Below, piece after piece: positions 12,901 through 26,336 of a stretch of DNA of 64,000 nucleotides. The notes beneath the pieces are model-generated. The model worked only from the letters and a program-made list of their open reading frames with translations. It made no database searches and was not told the DNA's origin. Position 1 is the first letter of the stretch; each line of letters opens with the position of its first letter. Made by a program: the position numbers and the translations under genes. This DNA is from Atopsyche davidsoni (Eukaryota; Arthropoda; Insecta; Trichoptera; Hydrobiosidae), in contig JAILWY010000014.1 of NCBI GenBank assembly GCA_022113835.1, positions 1,612,001 to 1,676,000 on the forward strand. The letters run 5' to 3'.

Positions 12901-13343
12901 GGACTGATCCGAGTGACAGAAGCCCGCAGACAGTAGTAGTGATCGTCGCCAAGCAAGGACACGAGCCCGAGATCTTCAAGAGGCTGTTTGATGAATGGGA
13001 TAATGAATATTGGAAGGTAACATTATTTGCAAATTGAACTTTATTGTTTTTTGTTTTTATAGTTCTAATAATCATCTAATAATTAAATATTTAACGTCCA
13101 TGTTTGCGAGGTATATATGAGCACTTTCGGAATGAATGTCTTGTCCATTTCTCGGTTCTTTTGTTGATAAAGCATCAAGATCTTAATTCCAGAGATTGAG
13201 TCGTTGATTTGCTTGCATTAATATACTTAGAATTATATTACGGTCATGTTGGAGTATGAATCTAATTTACTTATATTTTTCAGAAACAAATGTCCTATGA
13301 TGAGGTGAAGAGCAAGATGATCGAGATGAACGAAGTGATGTAA
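6973..13343 (+). CDS. Gelsolin, six-domain, 5' coding exons not found
   Basis: This is an actin-severing and capping protein of the gelsolin/villin family. Nineteen exons join in frame: 6973-7047, 7304-7496, 7570-7863, 8959-9059, 9176-9295, 9463-9531, 9710-9772, 10002-10113, 10394-10514, 10625-10790, 11078-11143, 11222-11294, 11505-11599, 11682-11801, 11883-12003, 12216-12361, 12710-12820, 12891-13016, 13284-13343. The total is 2232 nt, 743 aa plus stop. Six gelsolin repeats are visible: G1 to about residue 105, G2 115-220, G3 225-340, linker 343-378, G4 383-510, G5 512-600, G6 625-735. Landmarks are [40 protein letters not shown] and IYVWVGNQAT. The protein ends without a villin headpiece. 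The part before NFEPVPV (in copy 2, a signal exon plus NHPAFANAG...IWRIK) is not seen upstream, so the 5' end lies outside the window, is too diverged, or is lost. G4 has IIGFWLG where the family usually has IIYxWxG. Confidence 0.95.
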
Positions 13344-13684
13344 GAGTCGGAGCAGAAGAGCAAGCTACACACAAATATCAAATAAGAAAAGAACAAACTC
13401 ACACAAGCACAAATGATATAATCTAACTTTTATCACCAGAATGACTTCCTCCTATAGCCGGTGCTTTAGTCATTTTCTTTTTAATGTATTATTTACAAAC
13501 TTTGTTCAGTATTCTTGTTTTATTTAATATTATTAAAGTTTATTCATTGTAATTTTAACGGAAGTGTCTGTAAAATACCTGAGCACATTTTTAAATATAT
13601 TTCACAACTATTGATATAAGTTTGTATTTTTGTACCAAACGTGCATTTCTTTTGAGATCGCATGTTTGATAATTTTATACTATG

Positions 13685-13690
13685 AATAAA
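13685..13690 (+). terminator. Poly(A) signal of gelsolin copy 1
   Basis: AATAAA lies about 340 bp after the gelsolin copy 1 stop, in an A+T-rich 3' UTR. It is the best-placed polyadenylation signal. Confidence 0.5.
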
Positions 13691-15888
13691 TAGATAAGTG
13701 TGATACTATGAAAACCGTGTTTTATTCCTTGGTCCGTCAGTTCCTTCAGCTCTCAGTTATAACGGAGAGTTCCTGTCTCTTTTTTTTTTTGAAATTTATT
13801 TTGGTATACACAATGCCAGAGTAATTTGCCCTTTGAACGTTGTTGAAATAATAAGACATACCAGCGGATAACAAAAAAGTCATACCAGGAATTTGAAATG
13901 TCATCGATTAATATATTCAATATTTTTGACAAAAAGTACTTGCTGGAATAAAAAAAAAAGAAATATTATTAGTCCACATTTTAATTTTATTTTTTATGTG
14001 TTTTGCCATACTATGTTGGCATTTTCAGACATCAATTAAACGATCAATTTCCAATCCCTGAAGATGGCCCTAATACCCAGACCGAAACAAAGAATAAACG
14101 ATCCATAACACCAAGTATTTGTAACGAAAACCAACAAACACATTTAGCAATACTTAACCTCAAAATTCCAAAGTCAACAAACGCTTTCAGTATAAATGTT
14201 TATAATAAAAATAAGCAAGTATTTTGGAAAGTACAGATGTTGAAATTCTAGGAATAAAGATCAGTGGACGCACAGAGCTCGTAATCGGTCCGAATTAAGA
14301 GTAACTGTAATGACGGAAATTCATTTCGGCGAAGTGTTATTTGCTGTAATCTATCAGTGGTAAAAGTTCAACCTCCGGCGGTTCCGAAGAATTTCTAGTA
14401 AGCCGCTTAATTGGTGCAGATATCGATTATCTGAAGGGGGGCTGGTTCCAAGACTTTCGGGCAACTTATCGCGGATATTTACTGACCTCTGCTTGGATAC
14501 TAACATTAGGCTTGTTCACACACCACCTTGCTGAAAACGGAAAATAAACCAAGATAATGTTATGTTGTCTTAGTTATTATTTGCATGGGTTGAGGATTCA
14601 CTGGCTTTTTGCTTGTATGGGCCGCATGCCACTCCAGTAGAAACTACACACGCGTAGGATGCCAATTGTTAGTACGGAAACAGTTAAAGACTTTGAACAC
14701 TCAGTACTTTGATTTATGTGCTTCATTAGCCGGGAATATATCAATTGTTGTTAACAATGCTTTGTGTGTCATGTGTTCTGGACAAGGTGTCCTCAAACCC
14801 ACAGGCCATTAGTGGCAGGATATTTGTCAGCAGATCGATTGTATATTGCATTGTTTGCTGTCGGTTGTGGTGAGAGTGATGCTGAAATACATCCAATGAC
14901 TCTTCATTGTTGTTTCTATAAACAAAATGACGAAAGCAAAGCAAGAAATACACGATTGAACGGTCAAATAAATATGCAACTTTTTTATGAAAATTATTGA
15001 TTTGGGCTTTTGGGCATACTGGGTTTTTAAATCACGATCTAAAATGCTATGGTCATTACATATCACAAGCATAGAAAGAAACACCAAATAGTTTGAGTCT
15101 TACCTCCGGATTTGTCCACTCGAAAAATTAGATCAGAAAGCGCAAAATCGTTTAACACCGGTAACTCATTAACGCGTGGCGCAGACTGAGTGATCCATTG
15201 TTAGGATGCCTTACCTGTGCACAGGTAGCGATTGGGTTTAAAAAAACCTCGCCCTCTCTCGTTTCTGTTAAAATGGGGTGACCACCATTGCATACACCCC
15301 CCCCCTCCCTTCTCCTCCGTTTTGGTCCCCACGCTGGAAATATCTTCAGGGTTTTGTTTGTTTCATTTGCACCCCCCCCCGAGATGCTAGAGTAGTCCAA
15401 TTTTCCAGTCCAGTATTCAAACATAGGCCGTCGTCTCTGTTGATGTCAGGAGCTTGAGAATTTCGATCGCCTCCCTGACAAGACGATAATATATAATTTG
15501 ACCAATGTTATTAGAGGCATTTGAAATTTTCTCTTCAGCGTCATGATGTTTTAATCGTTTGATTTGTGGTACCAGAGGAAATTAACCCACAGGTTAAAAA
15601 GTCTCTCTGATTTAAAAAAATATATATAAAAACTTTGAACTGCTTATCCCCATTCAAACTATTTGAGCTGGGATGATTCCCGCTCGCTGACTGAAAATTA
15701 AAAAAGGTGATATGAATGAATAATTTGCTTGGACGATGTCACAATTGATTTTTTCCGTTTCACAGACAAACGATGACAAATTTAAATCTAACTTTTAATC
15801 GCGTCTTCAATATCGTTCTCCGTTTCGATCCGACAAGTGCCGGCGACAGATACAGTGTAACCGCAGCCCAAAGCATTACGCAAATCAC
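13691..15888. other. Intergenic stretch without a supported gene
   Basis: Between the gelsolin copy 1 tail and the candidate promoter of copy 2. It holds short open frames with no coding character, C-runs near 15297-15307 and 15371-15380, and a patch near 14060 (CTGAAGATGGCCCTAATA) resembling one near 62360 (CTGAAGATGGTCCCAATA). Nothing else is supportable. Confidence 0.5.
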
Positions 15889-15995
15889 TATAAAACTATA
15901 AACTGAACCAAAACACAACAAAACCAGTTCCTCCTTCAGTCGGCTGCTGACCACGGCGAGGTCCTGACACTTCTTAGCTCACTTCGCACTTCCAC
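15889..15995 (+). promoter_or_regulatory. Candidate promoter and 5' UTR exon of gelsolin copy 2
   Basis: TATA-like motifs (TATAAAA at 15889, TATAAAC at 15897) precede CCAGTTCC near 15924 and an arthropod-type initiator TCAGTC at 15936-15941. The segment ends at a consensus donor (TTCCAC|GTAAGT, donor at 15996). The coding start of gelsolin copy 2 lies just after a splice acceptor at 18926, so an upstream non-coding exon is required; this is the best candidate I see. TATA-to-TCAGT spacing is longer than usual, so initiation may be at the CCAGTT site instead. The link is inference. Confidence 0.4.
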
Positions 15996-18926
15996 GTAAG
16001 TCAAATAGCTATTTACTAAACCAATTAACACCACTGCTATTAAAACCTGTTTAGAAACTGTTTCATATATTTTCGTAAACCTATAATAAATATTTTATCA
16101 TAAATCTCACAGTTTGCTCCAATCAAAGTGATTTTTTAATATATTCACTCCAGTTTCTTTGGGCGTTTTTTGATACTTGCTATTTTTAATTTCTTTAATA
16201 AAATAGGTAGCATATATAAATGTATATTTCTATGCTTGACAATGATTAAAAAAAAAACACTTGTGCCCATTTTAGCGCAATGTGATTTAGCCTGAATTCG
16301 ACAATAGTTAGTAACACTTTGGTTAATGTATTAGTTTAGTTTGTATGCGTGTAGTTTAGGCAATTATTTAATTGAAATTTCAGCATTAATATCGTCCGTT
16401 TAATTCACAACACGTAGAGCGATTTGTATGTGACAATAATTAATAAAAACACGTCACAACCAACTCACGTTTAAAATATGTCATAATATTGAATCATTTG
16501 CGACTATTCCCACGTTTGTTTCTTCATGGCTCGTTTGTTATAAAAACCGTCATTGAAAAAGTAGTTAAACTTGGATCTGTGATACTTTGTCGGAGTGTTT
16601 ACAAAAGCGTAGTCTCCATGACTCAGAGGTAGATCAAGTGATGCCTGACGTACCTATACCCACACCTGCATTAAGTGTGATTACGCTAACCTGTAAATAT
16701 AGTGTATCTAGATTGCTGTGGCTCAATTGTTAATAAAAAAATATTTCATTGAACATAGTATCAGAGTCTAGTATCAGCTTACACATGCTGCGATGCAACC
16801 CACAGCCGAACGCTAATTATTAGCAAATAGCTTATTTTTCTTCTAACACAAAACAGGACGATATTGGCTGGCTCACCTTTCGCGTTGTCGGTTGTGCTGC
16901 AGCGTGTGTAAGCAGCTTAAAACACCAGATCGACAGTTTTTAAACGCTAATTCGTTGAATAAACCTACACTCGGTTTTTCAGTAGTAAGTCGTTTTTTAT
17001 AAAAAAAAATATCGCATGACAATATAAGTCTAATTGTAGAGCAAAGGCTGCTTTTATTTCTTCAACTAAGCTCAGATATTTATTTTGTAGTAAAATGAAA
17101 CTCGACGGTTAAAACGACTACGATTTTTTTTAAACTGAGATAGTAAAAAACCTCTCGTCCTTCAATAGCGTTGTCATGAACAAAATGTAAAAAAATTACG
17201 TGATTTTGGAGGTTTTCAAGGTGGTTTGGGATTGTGAGAATTTGCCATTCTGCTCTCCTGCGTTTCTGCCACCGTTGCTGCGATCATTTTCAAGGAAACG
17301 GCTGAATCTTCGGAAGGGAAGGAGTGATCGGTGCAGGAGTGAATCGGCCGTGTTTGTCTCGCACAAAGTGGAACCTTTGACTCGAGTTATCTGCTCGGCG
17401 GGTCAAGACCGCGAGATAACCACTTAAAATAATAATATCTCCAAACACACGTTTTCGGAAATTCCCATTATGTTGTGTATCTTGTCAAAAGACCAGCAAA
17501 AATAACAAATAAACTAATAAACACCCTATACTTGTTACTTACACAGATTTCACCTGCTTCATAAAAATAGCAAAGCAGTTATTCAGTTGGTGGCAAGCCA
17601 ATTTTACGATCAATATAGCCAATTATTAGTAAAATTAAACAATGTATTAAACTCAATAATTAATTAAATACGTGCATAAAAAAGCAGGCTAGTTTTATTT
17701 TGGCTTGAGTGTAACAGGTTTTTTAAACTGCTTCTACTTTTTTGGTCTTATGGTAGTATCTATAATAACATATCGATTAAATTACCTTGCATTACCTGGT
17801 ATCGGCCATATATCTAGCGACTACCAGTTTTGACTGAAACAGTGCAACCGATTAATTGTGTTTCCATTAAAAAATCTTTCAACAAAAACAATATTTGTTG
17901 CTGTATGATGGCAAGTGCGCTCGCCGGTGGCTCTAGTAGCCGGTGCCGTTCGCTCGGGATGTAGTTGCAGACATTTTTATGAAATCAAATAAAAAAAACA
18001 ATGCAGTAAAAACAATTAATTACTTTACTTATATTGGCGGTATCATACATTTTTAAACAACAACAAGCAAACAGCACTGTTAACCACCAGCGTAGATTTT
18101 AACTACCAACAAACGTAGCTTCAAGTGAAATTTTACAGTAGTCAATATACAATGGAATATCACTTATCACTTATTATATATCACTTATCACTTCATATGT
18201 ATGAAATGATATTCCAGTATAGGTAAGAGAAAGCACTTCGGCGTCATAACTAAATTCAATCTGTCGACACGTGTATTGTGAAAATAGATAATAATAAAAA
18301 ACGTAGAAAGTCAGTGTCAATGATCTCATCAAGCCTTTTATGGACTTGTTACAGCAACTTGAATATTTGCATGGCTATTATATAAATTTGCAGCTAATTG
18401 CTAAAAGCATATTTTGACTGATGTTCAGTAATGTTTATAAAAACTTATTTATACATAAATTACTCGAGAAGAAATCCAGAAAATCAAAGCGTATATTATG
18501 CAAAAAATGAAATATAATGCTATAGCAAGAATTTTCTACCTTCAACACCAAATAGGCTTTCTCATTAAAAAAAAACTAAGTAATATATTTTCATTGATAC
18601 CAGGTGCTTAGATTTTAAATTAATAAAAAAGAAACCATTAATTTTAGGTAGTCTATTTGATTTACATTTCAATATATATTTTTTATAAACCTAATAAAAA
18701 TGTATTTGGTATCGCTGCTAAATATATTTTTCGCCTTCCTCCATACGCAGATTTAACCGTCCTCTTAATTATAATTTACTATGACTCGTAATTATATAAT
18801 ATTATGTACTAGGTTATGATTTATTTATTACATTGCAAAATTTAAAGAAATGATTTCTTGATGTTCAATTAAAAAATATTTCTACGAAATTTTTCTTGTG
18901 TATTGATAATTTTTGTAATTTTTTAG
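15996..18926. other. Probable first intron of gelsolin copy 2
   Basis: No supportable coding exon. A GC-richer patch at 17200-17427 is open on the plus strand but lacks a clear start, splice sites or motif. The rest is A+T-rich non-coding sequence. Confidence 0.4.
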
Positions 18927-18937
18927 ACTTCGCCACA

Positions 18938-21900
18938 ATGAGGGTGTTCATTAGCCTGACTCTTGTAGCGGCAGCAGCCTTTCTCCTGTCACATCCAGGA
19001 GCTGATGCTGCCACCGCAGGCAGAGCCCCTGCCAGACCTGTGACTACTCAGGATGTACCTTCCCTCACATCGAAGGTAACTAATCCCATTTAATCCTTTT
19101 TTTTTGGTGATCTCGATAGTGTGAGAATAAGTCAAGGTAACGTCTCTTCAGTCAAAGTAAATGGAATGTCTTGAAATAATAAAATATTTTTTAATGTAAG
19201 CTTTGAGTTTTGATGATGAACTTGGATATATTTTTTTAGGAAAGCAAAAGGAACCATCCCGCTTTTGCAAATGCCGGCACTCGTCCAGGAATCGAAATTT
19301 GGAGGATTAAGGTAATTTAGTTTTGTATATTATAAAACATGCTGAGATAAAATTCTCTATTTCATTAAATATATGTAATAAGTAATATAGAGTAATACAA
19401 TAGTAATCAATATAAGAAATCTTATGTTTCCTATTGGGTTTCAAGGCAAACTGCTATTATCGTATACCATAGAATGACAGGCTTGTGTAATAATACCACC
19501 CGGCAGAATATAATGTAACTTGTTTCAAGTATTTACGCATCACTTGATACTTGTGCAGTTGACATAAAGTTGTTATTTTTAACATTACGATATGTTGTTT
19601 TAAGCAAGTACAACAAAACAGGATTCAGACATGATTCTATTGAAAACTAATTTCTCAAAATTAGTACAGGATGTTAAATCTTATGTAGCATCAAAAATAT
19701 TGAACCATTTTCTTAAATTTTCAATGATGAGTCTTGCTTCTGCACTTGACCCTTCATCCTTCCCTGCTATTCCTGCATCATTTCAATATTATATCAATTA
19801 CAATATGTGTTGTTTTTATTTTCAGAGCTTCGAACCAGAACCAGTAGGAGCTGGTCAAGTTGGAAAGTTCCACACCGGAGACTCCTACATCATCCTCAGC
19901 GTATGTATATTAATAACGTTTTGGCACTCAAAATATTTATTTCTGTGCCATTCTAGTAGTAACTCTAAAATATTACTGTTTGATAGGTTAATATTTGTGG
20001 ATGAATTATATGGCCTATTAGATCACATAAATAGACGTTGTTTATTAGTACGAGAGTACGTGCAGTAATTTTTTTTATTGTGTAAGATCAAAGCAAGGTA
20101 TTTTTTATTAAATTATAGGTATATCGTTTATTTTACAAGTTTTTATTTTAAAAAAAAAGTCTTTTTTGAAGTAGTGACTTAATTTATTAGTAGTTGAAGT
20201 AAATATCAAAATTGCACTTTCCGTGACTGTAATATACATTATTTTACAAGTACCTCGTAGAATGTATCTATACCTAAATTTTTGCCTAAAATTAAATTTT
20301 ATTTTGTAAAGTTATGAAATAAATAGTATTTTTTTAATTTGTGATAAGATAACGTATTTTGAGACATGTTATACATTTTGCAATGTGTGGACTGTAATGA
20401 AATGGTAAATGATGTGTAAATTCTGTCTTATCTTTGTTTAGGTCAAACTTGAAATTCTATTCTCAGATTAACATGTATTTCTTATACAACGTACACCTCA
20501 TGACCTTAATATTAATTTCGTGGAGATAACTTTTCAGGCATAACAAGGGACATTCATACGATTTCATGCGTATGTCTTAATCTCTTTTTTCATATTATTT
20601 ACCAGAATAATATAAACAAAAAAACTATTGCTGTGACATTTAAAAAATCTCATTTATCATAAGCGTTCGACCTCTTTCAACTGTACGGTGATATTTCCAA
20701 TAATTTATACACAATGTGCATTATGTTCTGCAGACCAAGGAAGATTCCAAAGGAAAGCTGGCATGGGACATTTATTTCTGGTTGGGAGCGGAGACCACAC
20801 AGGACGAGAGCGGCTCAGCAGCCATCCTGTCAGTTGGCCTGGACGACAAGCTCGGCGGAGGGCCCGTACAGCACCGCGAGACTCAGGGATATGAATCCTC
20901 TCAGTTCACTGGACTCTTCAAGCCAGGTACAACTAAATCTTCATGAAAAGATCTAGTAAATATAAATTGAATAGTTTTAGATTCTGTACACAATGCTATG
21001 CACAACCTATGCATTCGAGGGGTAGTTTTAGATAAACACTTATCTTAGAAGTACCTTTCTACTCCCTGCTCTTCAAGCATAGAGATATAGATCATATTAT
21101 GTAGTTTATTTAACACTTAACCTACAAAATATGATCTATTATTGATCTTACAATTATTTAATACCAATTTTATTAATATCCCATGTAAATATTTTGACCG
21201 CAAAATTATCACTCTTGATCCTTTTTACATTTAAATATTTACGGAGGATAGTTATCGTGTTAATACTAGGAATCCCCTGTTTGATATCATGATCACCATG
21301 AGGTAGGGCTTTATTTAACTATCAAAGTTTATACAGATGTAGTGAGGACAAGATAAAACTGTGGTAGACATAAATAAGGTTTTCTTTCACCTTAAAGAAG
21401 TTGAGTGTTCGAATAGCTCCACCTAATTGTGATAATAGATATCTGGAAAGCATTCCATTGAGTAATATATATATTTTTTATTTTTATAGCCATGACAATT
21501 TTAAGTGGAGGCTATCCTACCGGCTTCACCCACGTGACCACAAACGCTGGAGCCGAGAAGCGCATGTTCCAAATAAAGGGCAAGAAAAATATCCGCACCA
21601 GGCAAATAGCACCTTCTGTGTCTGACATGAACAAGGGTGACTGCTTCATCTTGGATGTGGATCATGATATTTACGTGTACGTCGGGCCTAAGGCCAGTCG
21701 TGTGGAGAAGTTGAGAGCCACCTCCTTTGCCAATCAGATCCGTGATGATGACCACCATGGACGGGCTAAGATTGATATTGTCGGTAAGATACAATTACAT
21801 CGCAGTACCTCTTTGAGTTATATTTTACACATCCCCTTAATATAGGTATAAGAGTGGAACGATAGAATTTTGGATAGCATCATCTACTATATATTATATA

Positions 21901-23634
21901 TGCAGAGTCAATTTTGAATACTAAATTATACCCATTTTTCAAAATGGCCTAATTTATCTTTGACATCTTCCGAATGTTAATATATGTAGAAATAATAATT
22001 CAATATGTTTTGTAGATGAGTTTTCAAGCGACTTTGACATTGAGAAGTTCTTCACCGCACTGGGATCTGGCAGCAAGGCCTCTGTGCCTGAAGACACGGC
22101 CGGAGGTGATGATGCCGTAAGAAAAAACATTATTATTAACGAAAGAGTTTTATAGAAGTAAAATAATAAATTGGTTTAGTGAAACTTTACTCTTCAGAAG
22201 TAGTAGTCTACTTTCAGATGAAAAAATTAACCAAATACATGCTCCAAAGCCTCTTGTGTTTCAAAAAGCTACTAACGTAGACTTTAGTAATAATAATTTA
22301 ATTGAAATACAAATGCACTGTTGTCAATATTACTACATACTAACTTCATCAAGATCATTCTTTCACTTTGGAAGATAAACTGGTGAAGTTTTTTACTTGC
22401 AGAATGTATATTTTTGGTTTAATGTATTGTACTTCTTCTGTTAGTATATATTGTAGCATTTTCAAGCAAATTGAGAGTTTGTATATAAAAAAATTATTAT
22501 AATGGAATTTCACAAAGTTCTTTCTGTTAAAAGTATTGAATATATCTTCTGGTAGGCTTTTGAGAGGTCTGAAGCGGATCATGCGTCCCTGGTGAAGATC
22601 AGTGATGATTCTGGAAAGATGCAGTCTGTCCCTGTGACACAGAAGCCTTTCAGCCAGGATGCTCTTAATGAAAATGTAAGATGAAATTTTTATATATTTT
22701 TAGTATTTATAGGTTCATTTTTATTTTTATAAAAACTAATCTAAGATGATCTGAACATGTGGTCGCACCTCGTGTTACAGACGCGTTGCCCAAAGACTTT
22801 ATAATATTTTACTAAATATTTTATTTATTTATTTTAGGACTGCTTTATTCTGGACACCGTGTCTGGTGGTATCTATGCCTGGATTGGAAAGCGCTGTAAT
22901 GATAAAGTAAGTGATACTACTTTATTATATTATTCTTACTTTATGTGTTTCAAATGAATAACAATTGCTAAATCATTAAAAAATTCACATATTTCATTTA
23001 GAAAAGCATCAAATTTCATATTAACTATAAAAGTATAGTCAAGTAATTGAGAAAATGCTTTAATCTCATGGTGACACTATACACTATTGAATATTAAAGT
23101 ATTAAAATTCAATCATAATATATTTTCTTCATCGTTATAATTTATGTAGAAAAAATAAGTAATTTTAATTTAAAATATATTTCTCATTGTACTATACTCT
23201 TTTGCCAAGTGTGTCAGTGGCAATTGATTTTAATTAATATTTATATATTTTCAGGAACGAACGGAAGTCATGGCTCGGGCACAGCAGTACTTGAAGGATA
23301 AGCACTATCCTGCCTGGGTAAAAAATACATTTAATTATTGTGCATAGTGTAAGGTTTAATTTTTTGGGTCGCTCCTATTATTTTTTGTGCCTATCGAGTA
23401 GGAAATATCTTAGACAGAGAAAAGTACTAAAAATCATTTATCAAACGTTCACTACTACAAATATACATAACATGTAATATTATATTATTAACAAATATTT
23501 TTTTAAACTAGGCGCGCGTGACTCGAGTGCCTCAGAATACGGAGCCCGCAATCTTCAAGCAATACTTCGGGACCTGGAGGGACCACGGAGCGCAGCACTC
23601 GCGCATCATCAGGGCGGCCGGCGGTGCGGCCTGA
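18938..23634 (+). CDS. Secreted short gelsolin (three domains)
   Basis: The coding exons are 18938-19075, 19240-19311, 19826-19900, 20734-20926, 21490-21783, 22016-22116, 22556-22675, 22838-22906, 23255-23317 and 23512-23634, giving 415 aa. A signal peptide ([17 protein letters not shown]...GADA, about residues 1-24) predicts secretion, as in plasma-type gelsolins. G1 covers about 52-180 ([23 protein letters not shown]), G2 185-290 ([31 protein letters not shown]), and G3 292-410 ([16 protein letters not shown]). Exon lengths 3-9 equal those of copy 1, so the two are tandem duplicates. The protein stops just after G3: the last exon runs past the splice site used in copy 1 and ends GGAA-stop. 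A G1-G3 protein of this kind can sever and cap actin in the family (fragmin/severin-like), but it lacks G4-G6. AATAAA follows at 23698. Confidence 0.95.
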
Positions 23635-23697
23635 GCCACCACAAAGTCATCTAAATTATCTTAATATTTTATAACCAAACACAATTCGTTTACTGTA

Positions 23698-23703
23698 AAT
23701 AAA
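23698..23703 (+). terminator. Poly(A) signal of short gelsolin
   Basis: AATAAA lies 64 bp after the stop of gelsolin copy 2. This supports a genuine 3' end at the shortened form and not an unnoticed downstream exon. Confidence 0.6.
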
Positions 23704-26336
23704 ATGAAAGGAAGCTATGACCTATTGAATAGTAGAAAGCACACATACATGGGCTCAAAGTTTTTTATTTGTTTTACACTTAGTTTAAGATGTCTAGTTT
23801 ATTATATAAAACTGTTTATTCCACGATCAAAATAAAATACAATAAACAAACTAAAAAGTTTTTTTTATTTTTTCATTGTCTAATTTTTGTTTTTGTGTTT
23901 AAAATATAGTTTTCAGTCAGAAAATCATTCAATCAATCAATCCTCTAAAGATCTTCTGACCTCTAATTAATCTCAATAATTATCAGTTCAAAGAAATATA
24001 GTTATGAATAATTTTTTAAGTTGCATTACGTTTAGCAAACAATATGTGACGCTGCACGCTTAGTCACCAGTTTGATACACGTCATTCTAAAAAAAACATG
24101 TCACATTGACAATGATTGAGTGAGCATTTTTTTATAAGCAATAAATAAAAATTTCTTTTTACTTTACTGCTGAATAAACAATATCAAATTCTGTTTGACT
24201 TTGATATATAGCTCAAGTAATTATTATACGTAATATAAAATCCAAAATGAAACACTAAAATGGCTGTTACATTTTTTTTTTTTATTATGAAAATCTACTA
24301 TGACTTCTGATAATATGACGCTTAGCGACAACCTTTGGCCACGTAAGGGCATCGTCAGTCTAAATTTCTTATAATTGATAACACCTTGTCTTTGTTATGT
24401 CTGTCGTCCAATAATTCTTGTATTTACGATTGGGAAATTACCGGAATTGAAAAGAATCAGTATTGAAACATTTCATAATTGTCCCTTCTTTTTCCAACCA
24501 ACCAACTCTCTCAATGATCCAAGTTATTCATTATCGTGTGAGATAATAAATAATTTTATTTTTATCTTCGAGTAAAACTAAAGCGTAGCAAGAGCTCGCT
24601 GCTCACTTGTTATATGAATTTTGTAAACTCCGCTACTTTAAACTTACAATTACAACATAGATCATTTCCGAGAGTCGGCAAAGAAGGTGTAATACAATGA
24701 TCTTGAGGGGCTTCAAAGTGCGAGTAAGCCAAAGAAGAGATGACTGATTGATGTAACTGAGGACTGTCGTGCTTCGGGTGGAAATGTATTATTTTTAGAA
24801 AGCCTTCAGAATGGAGAAAGATGACGTAAGCATCGCATTAAAAGAATGCGTTGTGAATGGAAACCAAATTATTTATTTTATGACAAAAAATTTACAACCA
24901 TTCTGTTGGTAGTAATTTTATTCAAGTTGACGAGTAATTACATGCAAACAATCAATTATTTACAATTGTCTTGTGTCAATTTATTAATTATTTCAGCGAT
25001 CAAATCAGAAAAATAAAGTTTATTTATTATTTGCTTATTAAATGTAATCACACTCTAGAATTCACAGAGGAAATATACATACATTTTTTTCTAAAAAAGA
25101 GTGAATTACTTTTCAGCACCCGTCATACCAATATGGACAGATATTTGTAAACATTTACATAGTTTATTGTGTATTCAAGTGTTATATTCAACATCGGTGT
25201 CGTATTGGCAATGCAGATTGGATCGTAAGTATTCTCCAATATTATACCGTCTAGATAAATACTGAGACGTCATAAAATATTTTTTTAATGAAACAACTTA
25301 ATTTTTAATTATAATTTATCTCGAGAACAATAAAATCAAAATAACCCAATCTGTTTTTTGTTGAAGAACCATTTGTATAATGTTTAATGTTGAATTTAAT
25401 ATTTTAATGATTGTATCTCTGTCTTGAATTCAATGATGAGTTGCTATGTGGTATATTAATGATGCGGTGAATATTTTTGAGACATTTGTTATCACCGATG
25501 AATCTGCACCGTACGATTAAGAATTGGGGTGTTAATGATATTGATGGGATGAGGGTGATCTCCCATCAATATTATTAAGATATCACAGCCCCATGTCTTG
25601 ACTGTACGAATATACGAATCACAGGCAGAACTGTATAATTGAAAATTTCAAATAAAAAAATATATAATGGGAAATAATTTAAAAAATCTAAGTATTTTAT
25701 AAATTTGTTTTAATGTAATTACAATTCTACACATCCGAACATAAATACAAAAATAAATAAAATGTTTAAAATGGTAATGATGACTTTTGGCTGATTAACT
25801 GAAGCATGTATAAATTACAATTTTTTGTCAATTATTAATTTTGTATATTCGTCTTTTGCACACGGTAACAAAATTAATTGCTCTTTCTGTTTTTGAGAAC
25901 ATAAACAATGAATACACAAATTAATGTGTTTACGTTAACAGCAAATAGAAAACATCTGTACAATTAGAGCAGCAAATACTCCGCCTGATTATAAGAAAAA
26001 TGACACTTTAGAGTTTGCGTAAAGAACTCATTATTTGTCTTTTAAAATAAAATGTACCATTTGCTTTGTGACGGCTTTACATTATTCAAGAATGGACATA
26101 TTATATCAGCATCAGTAATAAATAATAATTCATTTGTACTAGAAATATATTTTATCCATTTCATTGCTAACTCTGTTGTACTAAACTATATTATAAATTA
26201 ATGTTCTCCAAGACGTGATCTGGTAAGCGATTATTTTAAGTACACTTCATAGTCATATGATAAGAAAGTAAGTATAAGTATAGAAAAATCATAAAAAATA
26301 GATTATTGCTTCATTTAATACCCCATAGCGTTGATT
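23704..26336. other. Intergenic A+T-rich stretch, no gene seen
   Basis: Separates the plus-strand gelsolin pair from the minus-strand Ser-rich gene, so two 3' ends face each other. A short inverted repeat (GATATTGATGGGA ... TCCCATCAATATT) lies near 25539-25575. I see no exon with both coding composition and splice signals. Confidence 0.5.

Noticed and set aside
14003..14251. 82-codon plus-strand frame with similarity near 62360
   Set aside because: Asn/Lys/Ile-rich composition of random A+T-rich DNA; the shared patch of about 18 bases is too short to define a repeat.
17200..17427. GC-richer open patch in the presumed first intron of gelsolin copy 2
   Set aside because: No start context, acceptor/donor pair or recognisable peptide.
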